From Candidatus Saccharibacteria bacterium oral taxon 488 (GTDB taxonomy: Bacteria; Patescibacteriota; Saccharimonadia; Saccharimonadales; Saccharimonadaceae): a DNA stretch of 64,000 nt. Shown piece by piece: positions 51,260 to 58,758 of this stretch. Both the position numbers and the translations under genes were made by a program. Under the pieces are notes generated by a model. It searched no databases. It had not been told where the DNA came from and was given only the letters and a program-made list of their open reading frames with translations. Every line of letters starts with the position of its first letter. Position 1 is the stretch's first letter. The stretch lies in assembly GCA_013099015.1 (NCBI GenBank), contig CP039998.1:1-64000 (forward strand), given 5' to 3'.

Positions 51260-51756
51260 TGAATGAATACGATTCTCGGTTAATGGAGCGTGCATTGGGT
51301 GCGGCTCGTAGCGCGATGCAGAATGGCGAGAACCCCATTGGCTGTGTCTTGGCGGTTGACGGGAAAGTGGTTGCTATTGGGGAGACCCGTGTTGCTCGCG
51401 GAGGTCCTGCATGTCACGGAGAGAACTCAATGATTGAATGTCTTGGACATCGAATTTGGAGTGTGGCTTCAAACGCTGTGTTGTATTCAACTCTTGAGCC
51501 TTGCTTGATGTGCATTGGAGCCTGTATCAACGCCGGAATTGCTAAGATGTACTATGGTATGGATGCAGTTGACGGTGGAGTTTATGCTCTCAATGCCATT
51601 AACACTGGCCTGACCAATAAACTGATTGTACATGGGCTAACGGTGCACAGCCAGGTCGTAAAAATCTTTCAGGAGTATCTAACGATTTCTCGTAACGAAG
51701 GAGGAATTCAGTATGCCCGGTCTTTGCTCGCGTTTCACGACATCAAAGAAGGTTGA
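51256..51756 (+). CDS. Cytidine/deoxycytidylate deaminase-fold nucleoside deaminase
   Basis: A 166-residue zinc deaminase. It has the HxE site as CHGENSM (HGE rather than the common HAE) and the second zinc motif EPCLMCIGAC (PCxxC). The overall pattern is close to TadA/guanine-deaminase types, but the substrate cannot be fixed from sequence. The start is ATG at 51256, overlapping the GNAT stop (ATGA); ATG at 51259 is also possible. The 3' end overlaps a small ORF with a strong ribosome site. Confidence 0.85.
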   Translation: MMNEYDSRLMERALGAARSAMQNGENPIGCVLAVDGKVVAIGETRVARGGPACHGENSMIECLGHRIWSVASNAVLYSTLEPCLMCIGACINAGIAKMYYGMDAVDGGVYALNAINTGLTNKLIVHGLTVHSQVVKIFQEYLTISRNEGGIQYARSLLAFHDIKEG

Positions 51757-51826
51757 TGCTGAGCTTTTTGAGGCGGCACATAAGGGTGTAGCCAGGGGTC
51801 AGTTTCTTGATCAAGTACGCTATTAA
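51713..51826 (+). CDS. Small 37-residue ORF overlapping the deaminase
   Basis: A short frame of 37 codons beginning MPGLCSRFTTSKK and ending FLDQVRY. It overlaps the deaminase end by 44 bases in another frame. The ribosome site GAAGGAGGAATT, 8 bases before ATG, is one of the best in the window, which argues that it is translated. It could be a small regulator or the truncated start of a lost gene. Confidence 0.45.
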   Translation: MPGLCSRFTTSKKVDAELFEAAHKGVARGQFLDQVRY

Positions 51827-51844
51827 TTTACAATAGTAACATCC

Positions 51845-52426
51845 ATGCTCGAAGAGTTCTACCATCGCCATCGCCGCCTCGTCAAGTGCACCATTGTCGC
51901 CGCAGTTGTTGTGCTGATTTATGTTGGGGCAGGCTTTCTCGTTACGCTGCACCCTAATTACAAAGTTTATGAGCCACGCGAAGTATTCCTCAGTCGCTTT
52001 GATATGTCAACGGTCAAGGCCGCCCGCGTTATCCACTCAGAGCATCCATTTCTATATATAACCCGCGGCGAGCATCCGTACGGCTCGCTATTTGGTGTCA
52101 TTACCGATGACTCCATTCGTCAGCGCCTGCTGACCATCCAGCCCTTCGCCAACTGCGCTCAGCCATATCGCTGCACGGATTGGAAATCGTACAAAGAAAT
52201 CGGCGTGGAGCTACCATTTGTCGGCATGCGTAACGAAGTGGCCAGTTCAGCACGACCGACGTTTGATGCTGCGACCAGCAGCGATGCTAAATGTATCCTC
52301 CGCTATGCTCCCGGCGACCAACCACTAAGCGCCACCTCTAACAGCGAAGCCTTCTGCTTCCTACCACGAAGCGGAGAGTTTGTGTATGATTTTATGGATA
52401 CTGCTCATACAAGACGTCGATATTAG
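51845..52426 (+). CDS. Membrane-anchored protein with extracytoplasmic domain, unknown
   Basis: A 193-residue protein. A short basic cytoplasmic start (MLEEFYHRHRRLVK) is followed by one transmembrane helix (about 15-34) and an extracytoplasmic domain of 155 residues with four cysteines (NCAQPYRC, KCILRY, FCFL). The cysteines could form two disulphides. A TACAAT -10 (51829-51834) lies 10 bases before the ATG. Family not recognised. Confidence 0.7.
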   Translation: MLEEFYHRHRRLVKCTIVAAVVVLIYVGAGFLVTLHPNYKVYEPREVFLSRFDMSTVKAARVIHSEHPFLYITRGEHPYGSLFGVITDDSIRQRLLTIQPFANCAQPYRCTDWKSYKEIGVELPFVGMRNEVASSARPTFDAATSSDAKCILRYAPGDQPLSATSNSEAFCFLPRSGEFVYDFMDTAHTRRRY

Positions 52427-52554
52427 CTGGTGATCACCGGACGATATCCTCGCCGATATGCCCGAGGGGTGACTACTAATGATTGCCTCTGTGGCTCGTT
52501 AGCGGAGAGTAATCAGTTAGCGAGCTGTTTTCATTGTAAAATTCACAAATCCTC

Positions 52555-52606
52555 TTGTCGCGCCACATCTAGTGCTTTATCATAGTATACATACACTAAA
52601 TGTGTA
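52555..52606 (+). promoter_or_regulatory. Promoter and palindromic operator-like site of the nrd operon
   Basis: -35 TTGTCG (52555-52560), 17-base spacer, -10 TATCAT (52578-52583). Just after it, over the likely transcription start, is TACAC-TAAAT-GTGTA (52592-52606), a perfect inverted repeat with 5-bp arms. NrdR boxes have ACAC...GTGT ends but longer centres, so this is only a candidate operator. The 52427-52554 region otherwise shows nothing clear. Confidence 0.45.
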
Positions 52607-52701
52607 GAGGGTACTAAACAAAAAGCAAATAGACGAGAGGTGTCAGTCGCCACCGCAGAGAGGTCGGCGGTAGTTTTGCTGAGCATCAAGGAGGGAAATA
52701 G

Positions 52702-55104
52702 GTGCAACAAATTAACGTCATCAAACGCGACGGGACGAAAGAGCCGTTTGATGCCAATAAAATTAACGCGGCGATTTTGAAGGCCTGCGACGGGTTGCCA
52801 GATCAGGTTTCTAAGGTGGTGCAGGTGGCGACCGAGTTGCAACTGACGCTATTTGACGGGATTACCACCGAGCAACTGGACCAGGCTGTCATCCAGACGA
52901 CACTACAGAATGTTAAGGATGATCCAGATTATGATAAAATCGCAGCCCGCTTGCTGCTAAAGACTATCTATAAGAGCATTTTGGGCGATTACGAGACGGC
53001 AGACGAATTAAAGAAATTGCATGCACGGGAGTTTCCGAAGTTTGTTAAAGCGGCGGTCAAAGATGGCTTACTTGATGAGCGGATGAGTGATGGTCGGTTT
53101 GATTTGAAAAAATTGGGTGAAGCATTACGGCCAGAGCGCGACGATCTCAGTAAATACCTCGGTGTGATGACCAATAAAAACCGCTATGCCTTGCGCAAGC
53201 AAAGCGGCGACCCGCTGGAAACGCCACAATTTACGCATATGCGCATCGCTATGGGACTTAGCTATAACGAGCCAGATCCAACTGCGGCCGCGATTGAATT
53301 TTATGAACATATGAGTAAGTTAGAATATCTGCCGGGTGGCTCGACGCGGGTCAATGCTGGCGGCTCCTTCCCGCAGCTCTCTAACTGCTTTTTACTAAAT
53401 GTCGACGATGATATGGAATCAATTGCCAAGAGTGTGCGCGACACCATGTTTATCGCCAAGGGTACTGGCGGTATCGGCATCGGTTTTACTAAGTTGCGGG
53501 CAGCTGGTAGCCCAGTTAAGACCACCAATACCGAATCAACCGGCCCGATTCCCTTTATGAAGATGATTGATACGGCGCTGTTTGCGGTTAGCCGTAAGGG
53601 TAAAAAGGCGGGTGCAGCAGCCATTTATATGGAGAACTGGCATCTTAATTTTGGGCAATTTATTGATTTGCGCTCCAATTCCGGCGACCCGTACATGCGT
53701 ACACGCTTTGCTAACACCGCGGTATTTATATCTGATGAATTTATGAAGCGGGTGCAAAAACACCAAGATTGGTATCTGTTCGATCCAGCGGAAACGCCAG
53801 ATTTGCCAGAGTTGTATGGTGAGGAATTTTCCGCACGCTACAAAGAGTATGTCAAATTAGCGGAGGCTGGTAAACTGCGGGTTTTTGAGAAGACGTCAGC
53901 TCGCCAGCAATTTAAGCAGATTTTGACTAGTCTGCAGGCCACTAGCCACCCATGGCTAACCTGGAAGGACACTATCAATGTGCGGGCGCTGAATAATAAC
54001 ACCGGTACAATTCATTTGTCCAACCTTTGTACGGAAATCACCTTACCTCAAGACAAGGATAATATCGCCACCTGTAACTTGGTTAGTATCAATCTGTCGG
54101 CGTTTTTGCGTGAGGATAAGACTTGGGATTGGGATCGTTTGCAAGAGGCGTCACGGGCAGCAACGCGCCAGCTCGATAACCTGGTGGACATCACCCAGAC
54201 GCCAATTCCAGAGGCGATGCACTCAAATCAGCAGACGCGGGCAATTGGTATCGGCGTTATGGGCTTTACCGATGTGTTAGAAAAGCTCGGCTACTGCTAT
54301 GAGTCGAACGAAGCGTATGAGCTAATCGATCAATTGACGGAATTCATCAGCTACCACGCCATCGACCAGTCGGCGGATTTGGCAGCAAAGCTCGGTAGTT
54401 ATCCGACATATAACGGTAGCGGCTGGAGCAAGGGGTTGCTGCCGGTTGATACATTAGATGCATTGTCTGATAATCGCAAGCTAAAGGTAAAGATTGATCG
54501 CAAAACGCGCCTGGACTGGGATAGTTTGCGTAAAAAAGTTAAAAAAGGTGTGCGTAATGCCACGCTGATGGCTATCGCCCCGACTGCTAACATCGGTCAT
54601 GTGGCGGGAACGACGCCGGGGATTGATCCGCAATTTGCGCAGATTTTTAGCCGCTCGACGTTGAACGGTAAGTTTTTGGAGGTGAACAACAACCTGGTGC
54701 GTGACCTCAAGGCGCTGAACCTGTGGGATGACATCAAGGAAGAAGTCTTTGCTAACCAAGGTGATATTCAACACATTGACGCTATTCCGCAGAAACTGAA
54801 AGATGTGTATAAAACCAGCTTCCAATTAAGCCCATATGCGTTCATTGAAGTGGCGGCCCGGGCTCAAAAATGGGTTGATCAGGCAATTAGCCGCAATATG
54901 TATCTTGAAACTCGCGATATTGATGAATATGTGGAGATTTACTCTGAAGCCTGGCGGCGCGGTTTGAAAACGACTTACTACTTGCACGTTAAGCCGCGTC
55001 ATCAATCAGAGCAGACCACAGTGTCGGTGGAAAAATTAGCAGAACAGAAGATTCGAACTGGCGCTAAAACGCGCGGGTTTGGATTTGCCAAAGTTAATAA
55101 ATAA
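52702..55104 (+). CDS. nrdA: Ribonucleoside-diphosphate reductase, alpha subunit
   Basis: Catalytic subunit of class I ribonucleotide reductase, making dNTPs from NDPs. The 800-residue protein starts with GTG after AAGGAGGG. It has an N-terminal ATP-cone (1-90), the active-site cysteines in LSNCFLLN, LSNLCTEI (Cys and Glu) and IATCNLVS, and the radical-path tyrosines in TTYYLHV. The C-terminus (KTRGFGFAKVNK) has no cysteine, although NrdA normally carries a C-terminal CxxC-like pair that passes electrons to the active site. A 46-residue ORF and nrdB follow. Confidence 0.96.
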   Translation: MQQINVIKRDGTKEPFDANKINAAILKACDGLPDQVSKVVQVATELQLTLFDGITTEQLDQAVIQTTLQNVKDDPDYDKIAARLLLKTIYKSILGDYETADELKKLHAREFPKFVKAAVKDGLLDERMSDGRFDLKKLGEALRPERDDLSKYLGVMTNKNRYALRKQSGDPLETPQFTHMRIAMGLSYNEPDPTAAAIEFYEHMSKLEYLPGGSTRVNAGGSFPQLSNCFLLNVDDDMESIAKSVRDTMFIAKGTGGIGIGFTKLRAAGSPVKTTNTESTGPIPFMKMIDTALFAVSRKGKKAGAAAIYMENWHLNFGQFIDLRSNSGDPYMRTRFANTAVFISDEFMKRVQKHQDWYLFDPAETPDLPELYGEEFSARYKEYVKLAEAGKLRVFEKTSARQQFKQILTSLQATSHPWLTWKDTINVRALNNNTGTIHLSNLCTEITLPQDKDNIATCNLVSINLSAFLREDKTWDWDRLQEASRAATRQLDNLVDITQTPIPEAMHSNQQTRAIGIGVMGFTDVLEKLGYCYESNEAYELIDQLTEFISYHAIDQSADLAAKLGSYPTYNGSGWSKGLLPVDTLDALSDNRKLKVKIDRKTRLDWDSLRKKVKKGVRNATLMAIAPTANIGHVAGTTPGIDPQFAQIFSRSTLNGKFLEVNNNLVRDLKALNLWDDIKEEVFANQGDIQHIDAIPQKLKDVYKTSFQLSPYAFIEVAARAQKWVDQAISRNMYLETRDIDEYVEIYSEAWRRGLKTTYYLHVKPRHQSEQTTVSVEKLAEQKIRTGAKTRGFGFAKVNK

Positions 55105-55121
55105 AATAAAGGAGGAATAAT

Positions 55122-55262
55122 ATGGAAACATTACCAGGACTTGAAGGAGCTGGTCCATCGACAGAAACACAAAGTACAGATTGGGATGGCCTACGGTATT
55201 ATGTACAAGAGGCACTGCCCGGCACTGTACAGGATGAATTGCCGATTGAGGAGGTAGCATAA
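55122..55262 (+). CDS. 46-residue acidic microprotein between nrdA and nrdB
   Basis: A small frame starting METLPGLEGAGPSTETQS and ending LPIEEVA, with a clear ribosome site (GGAGGAATAAT) before ATG. Its stop overlaps the nrdB start (TAATG). It has no cysteine and no transmembrane helix. The position and coupling suggest a role linked to the reductase, perhaps assembly or control. Not recognised. Confidence 0.65.
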   Translation: METLPGLEGAGPSTETQSTDWDGLRYYVQEALPGTVQDELPIEEVA

Positions 55263-56239
55263 TGGGAATCTTAGGCTCGGGACTACGCGATGGGCTAAGC
55301 TTGCACCCAATTCGTTACCCATGGGCATACGATTTATACAACCAAGCAGTGGCTAATACCTGGTTTCCTAACGAGGTGCAGTTGGTACAGGATTTGGCGG
55401 ATTTTGAAAAATTATCGGACGAGGAAAAGCATGCGCTCAAAACGGTAATTAGCTACCTTAATCCAAACGAGTTACTGATTAACAAGTCGCTAGCATTTGG
55501 TATTTACCCATATGTTAACGCCGCTGAAGCGCAGCTCTATCTGTCAAAACAGATGTGGGAAGAAGCCAACCACTTCATGACCTTTGAATACATCATCGAG
55601 ACGTTTCCGTTTGATCGTGAGGAGATTTACGCGGCGGGCTTTGGCAAAAAATCGCTGGCTGACAAGGCAGATTTCCAGAACAAGCACCTGGATGTGATGC
55701 TCGATCCAAACCTTGATATCTACACGCTGGAGGGTAAAAAAGACTTTGTCCGCTCACTGGTGGCCTATAACATTGTGCTGGAAGGCATTTGGTTCTACTC
55801 GGGCTTTATGGTCGGCATGAGTTTCCGCCAGCGCAACTTGCTGCGCAATGTCGGTACGCTGCTAGACTGGATCACCAAGGATGAGAACCTACACCTGACC
55901 TTTGGTATTAATTTGCTGCTGACTATTTTGGACGAAAACCCAGAACTGCAAACCCAGGAATTTGCTGAGGAAATCCGCAACCTTATCTTGCAGGCGGTTG
56001 AGCTGGAGAAAGAGTACAACAAGGATATGCTGCCAAAGGGAATCCTGGGCTTGAACGCTGATTATGTCAATCAATACGTCATGCACATGACCGACCGCCG
56101 CCTGGTCGAGCTTGGGTTTGAGCCGGAGTACAATGTGGCCAACCCCGCCAAATGGATGGCTACCGCAAACGACACTTTGGAGTTGGTCAATTTCTTTGAA
56201 AGCACTAATACCAGCTATGAAGTAAATACCACGAAATAG
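55262..56239 (+). CDS. nrdB: Ribonucleoside-diphosphate reductase, beta subunit (Tyr replaced by Phe)
   Basis: Radical-generating subunit partner of NrdA, a ferritin-like helical bundle. Metal ligands are visible: Glu70, Glu101, His104, Glu174, Glu208 and His211 (EANH and DENLH motifs). The residue four after His104, the tyrosyl-radical site in class Ia/b, is Phe108 (HFMTF). Chlamydial class Ic proteins, which use a Mn/Fe cofactor, have Phe at the same position. Glu70 instead of Asp at the first ligand also fits that class. 325 residues, normal length. Confidence 0.95.
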   Translation: MGILGSGLRDGLSLHPIRYPWAYDLYNQAVANTWFPNEVQLVQDLADFEKLSDEEKHALKTVISYLNPNELLINKSLAFGIYPYVNAAEAQLYLSKQMWEEANHFMTFEYIIETFPFDREEIYAAGFGKKSLADKADFQNKHLDVMLDPNLDIYTLEGKKDFVRSLVAYNIVLEGIWFYSGFMVGMSFRQRNLLRNVGTLLDWITKDENLHLTFGINLLLTILDENPELQTQEFAEEIRNLILQAVELEKEYNKDMLPKGILGLNADYVNQYVMHMTDRRLVELGFEPEYNVANPAKWMATANDTLELVNFFESTNTSYEVNTTK

Positions 56240-56257
56240 GACTAGCGAGGAGTTACG

Positions 56258-56656
56258 ATGAACAAATTAGCAATAAAGATTTTAGATACGGTAGAGGTAG
56301 GGGCGCTTGCGACGGTCAATCGTGACCGCACACCGCTGGTAACGGCGCTGCATTTTGCGCGGCTGGATGACATGATCATTTGGGTGTCAGATCCAACATC
56401 ACGTCACGCGCACAACGCCTTTCGTACCGGCAAGGCAGAGTTTGTGGTTTGGGATGACCAGAAAAATGCGGTATTTTTGACGACAACTGTTCGGGAAATC
56501 GTTGACGAAGCGGAGTTGGCGGCTGCTCAGAAGGCGTACGCCAAGAAGCTGGGCAACTTTATGCCCCAAGTTGACAGGCCGCAGTTTTACGCTATGCCGA
56601 TTGGCCAGCTTGATGAAAAAACCACAACGGAAAATCGGCTGCATTTTATTGCGTAA
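56258..56656 (+). CDS. Pyridoxamine 5'-phosphate oxidase-like flavin-binding protein
   Basis: A 132-residue split-barrel protein of the PNPOx-like superfamily. It has the starting pattern ILDTVEVGALATVNRDRTPLVTAL and the later WVSDPTSRHAHNAFRTGKAEFVV, which usually bind FMN or a related cofactor. The substrate is unknown. A GAGGAG ribosome site precedes the ATG. It lies 18 bases after nrdB and may be co-transcribed. Confidence 0.83.
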   Translation: MNKLAIKILDTVEVGALATVNRDRTPLVTALHFARLDDMIIWVSDPTSRHAHNAFRTGKAEFVVWDDQKNAVFLTTTVREIVDEAELAAAQKAYAKKLGNFMPQVDRPQFYAMPIGQLDEKTTTENRLHFIA

Positions 56657-56714
56657 GCGCTATCACTAGCGTACAATAGCCATAAGGCTATACTAAATAT
56701 AGGGGAAAATAAGA

Positions 56715-56888
56715 ATGAATGCAGCCCAAATTATTACTGATGACATGTCTCTGGAAGAAAAGCTGAGTGCTATTGATGCGGCGATGCAGGCAGCGCAGGC
56801 GGTAGCTGACGAGCAGGCCAAGGCGAATAGTAGTGTTGCTGCGCCCATTGATCCGGCAAGTCTGACGATTTGCGATGGTTGTGAGTAG
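56715..56888 (+). CDS. 57-residue microprotein ending in a CxxC motif
   Basis: A small helical frame (MNAAQIITDDMSLEEKLS at the start, then an Ala-rich helix) that ends SLTICDGCE, with a CDGC redox or metal motif at the C-terminus. A GGGGAAAATAAGA ribosome site and a TATACT -10 (56690-56695) stand before ATG, so it has its own promoter. A hairpin follows it. The CxxC tail resembles the C-terminal cysteine tails of NrdA proteins. Not recognised. Confidence 0.65.
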   Translation: MNAAQIITDDMSLEEKLSAIDAAMQAAQAVADEQAKANSSVAAPIDPASLTICDGCE

Positions 56889-56895
56889 AAATAAA

Positions 56896-56923
56896 AGGGC
56901 GTCAATTCGGCGCCTCTTTTAAT
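56896..56923 (+). terminator. Possible terminator after the CxxC microprotein
   Basis: Imperfect hairpin (AAAAGGGCG paired with CGCCTCTTTT, one bulge) followed by AATTAG, located just before the pyrG ribosome site. Confidence 0.5.
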
Positions 56924-56941
56924 TAGAATAATGGAGAAGCA

Positions 56942-58519
56942 ATGACGAGGAAGTTTATTTTCGTAACTGGTGGCGTGTTGTCTGGTGTAGGTAAAGGGAT
57001 CACGGCGGCAAGTATCGGTGCGGTGCTGCAGGCTAAAGGCATCGCTGTGTCGGCACAAAAGTGCGATCCGTATCTGAATGTTGATGCTGGACTGCTGAAC
57101 CCGAAAGAGCACGGCGAGTGCTTTGTGACCAGAGACGGTGCCGAGACCGATTTGGATTTGGGCCACTACGAGCGGTTTTTGGATTTGGAACTAACGCGGA
57201 AAAACACTACGCTGTCGGGTCGGCTGCTGCGCGATTTGATCGCCGATGAGCGGGTTGGTAAATTTGGCGGCCAGACGGTACAGATGGTGCCGCATTTGAC
57301 TAATTCTATCAAGGCGGCTATCTGCGAGGCGGCCGAGGGCGACGTCCACATCGTGGAAATTGGCGGTACGGTCGGCGACTACGAAGGCCTGAGTTTTATC
57401 GAGGCGATTCGCGGTTTTGCGCTGGATGTGGGGCGGGAAAATTGCCTGTTTGTGCACGTGGTGTACGTGCCGTTTTTGGAGGCGTCGCACGAATATAAGA
57501 CCAAGCCGGCTCAGAATGCGCTGGCGGATCTTCGCGGTTTTGGCATTATGCCGGATGTGGTGGCAGTCCGGACTGAGGGTCATGACAAGCCGCCGCGCAG
57601 TATCGGCGAAAAAATTGCTATTTCGTCTGGCGTGCGCCGTGAGGGAATTATTATGATGCCAAATGTCGATACGGTATATGAAGTACCATTGACGGTGTAC
57701 CGTGATTTGGGCAAGTTATTGGGCGAATTTACCGACAATTCAGTAGAGCCGAATTTACAGCGATGGAAACGTCTGGCTCAGCGCGATACTACTGAATATG
57801 CCAAGCGGGTAACCGTCGGCCTGGTGGCTAAATACATTGATAATTCTGATACCTACCTATCGGTGACCGAGGCGCTAAAGTCTGCCGCTTGGGCGAACAA
57901 AAGCGAGATTTCTATCAAGTGGATTAATGCCGAGACGGCGAGCGAAGCTGATTTTGCCAGCGTTGACGCTATCGTGGTGCCGGGTGGTTTCGGTACACGC
58001 GGCGTGGAGGGTAAGATCAAGGCGGCTGAATATTGTATAAAAAACAACAAGCCGTATCTAGGAATTTGTCTCGGTTTGCAGGCGGCGGTTATTGCGGCGG
58101 CGCGTTTGGGCGGCGTAGCGAATGCTAACAGTGAAGAGTTTGGCGCTGAGACTGGCGCGAATGTGGTGTACATCATGGATGGCCAGCAGGGCAAGCAGTC
58201 GACCGGCGGTACGATGCGCCTCGGCGATTATCCGGCGGTGCTGAAATCTGGTTCGCTTGCGGCTAAAATGTATGGTAAAATAGAGGTAATTGAGCGGCAC
58301 CGCCATCGCTACGAGGTGAATCAAGATTTTGTTCAAGCGATTGAGCGGGGCGGCCTCGTGATTTCTGGCACGTCGCCGAACGGTCAGCTGGTGGAATTTG
58401 TCGAAGCGCCCCGTTATCGGTATTTCGTAGCTACGCAAGCTCACCCTGAATTTAAGTCGCGTCCGTTCCGCCCGCATCCGCTATTTGACGGGCTGATTCG
58501 AGCTAGCTTGACAAAGTAA
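56942..58519 (+). CDS. pyrG: CTP synthase
   Basis: Converts UTP to CTP using glutamine. The 525-residue enzyme has the ATP-dependent synthetase half (GGVLSGVGKGITAASIG near residue 11) and a C-terminal glutaminase with the nucleophile Cys376 in LGICLGLQ and the His/Glu of QAHPEFKSRP. A GGAG ribosome site precedes ATG. With pyrH nearby it supplies pyrimidine nucleotides; ribonucleotide reductase is upstream. Confidence 0.97.
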   Translation: MTRKFIFVTGGVLSGVGKGITAASIGAVLQAKGIAVSAQKCDPYLNVDAGLLNPKEHGECFVTRDGAETDLDLGHYERFLDLELTRKNTTLSGRLLRDLIADERVGKFGGQTVQMVPHLTNSIKAAICEAAEGDVHIVEIGGTVGDYEGLSFIEAIRGFALDVGRENCLFVHVVYVPFLEASHEYKTKPAQNALADLRGFGIMPDVVAVRTEGHDKPPRSIGEKIAISSGVRREGIIMMPNVDTVYEVPLTVYRDLGKLLGEFTDNSVEPNLQRWKRLAQRDTTEYAKRVTVGLVAKYIDNSDTYLSVTEALKSAAWANKSEISIKWINAETASEADFASVDAIVVPGGFGTRGVEGKIKAAEYCIKNNKPYLGICLGLQAAVIAAARLGGVANANSEEFGAETGANVVYIMDGQQGKQSTGGTMRLGDYPAVLKSGSLAAKMYGKIEVIERHRHRYEVNQDFVQAIERGGLVISGTSPNGQLVEFVEAPRYRYFVATQAHPEFKSRPFRPHPLFDGLIRASLTK

Positions 58520-58536
58520 AAAACTTATGCTAACAT
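58508..58536 (+). promoter_or_regulatory. Promoter of the 51-residue microprotein
   Basis: -35 TTGACA (58508-58513, inside the end of pyrG), 17-base spacer ending TGC, -10 TAACAT (58531-58536). It has nearly the same layout as the promoter at 27112. Confidence 0.65.
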
Positions 58537-58572
58537 ACAGCCAGATAGTACCTAAAATAAAAAGGAATAAAA

Positions 58573-58728
58573 ATGGCTGAAGAAACAATTGAAATGCAGG
58601 ATCCGCTTGATAAGACGACGCTGAGTCATGACGATGCCTCGGCGCTTGGGTATGTTTTGCGTCACGTCAAGGGCTCGAGTCCGAGTTCGGTGACGCTGCT
58701 GCAGCTGGAAGAAATGGGTCAGGAGTAA
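58573..58728 (+). CDS. 51-residue acidic microprotein
   Basis: A small frame beginning MAEETIEMQDPLDK and ending LLQLEEMGQE. An AAAGGAATAA ribosome site precedes ATG and a near-consensus promoter is upstream, so translation is likely. It is acidic, without cysteine or transmembrane helix. It lies between pyrG and argS. Not recognised. Confidence 0.65.
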   Translation: MAEETIEMQDPLDKTTLSHDDASALGYVLRHVKGSSPSSVTLLQLEEMGQE

Positions 58729-58758
58729 AACTGCTTGCCGTCTGCTATACTGGAAGGT

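Noticed and set aside
50426..51844. Integrated mobile element with tRNA attachment repeat
   Set aside because: No integrase or transposase is encoded and I found no second copy of the tRNA 3' end downstream by eye.
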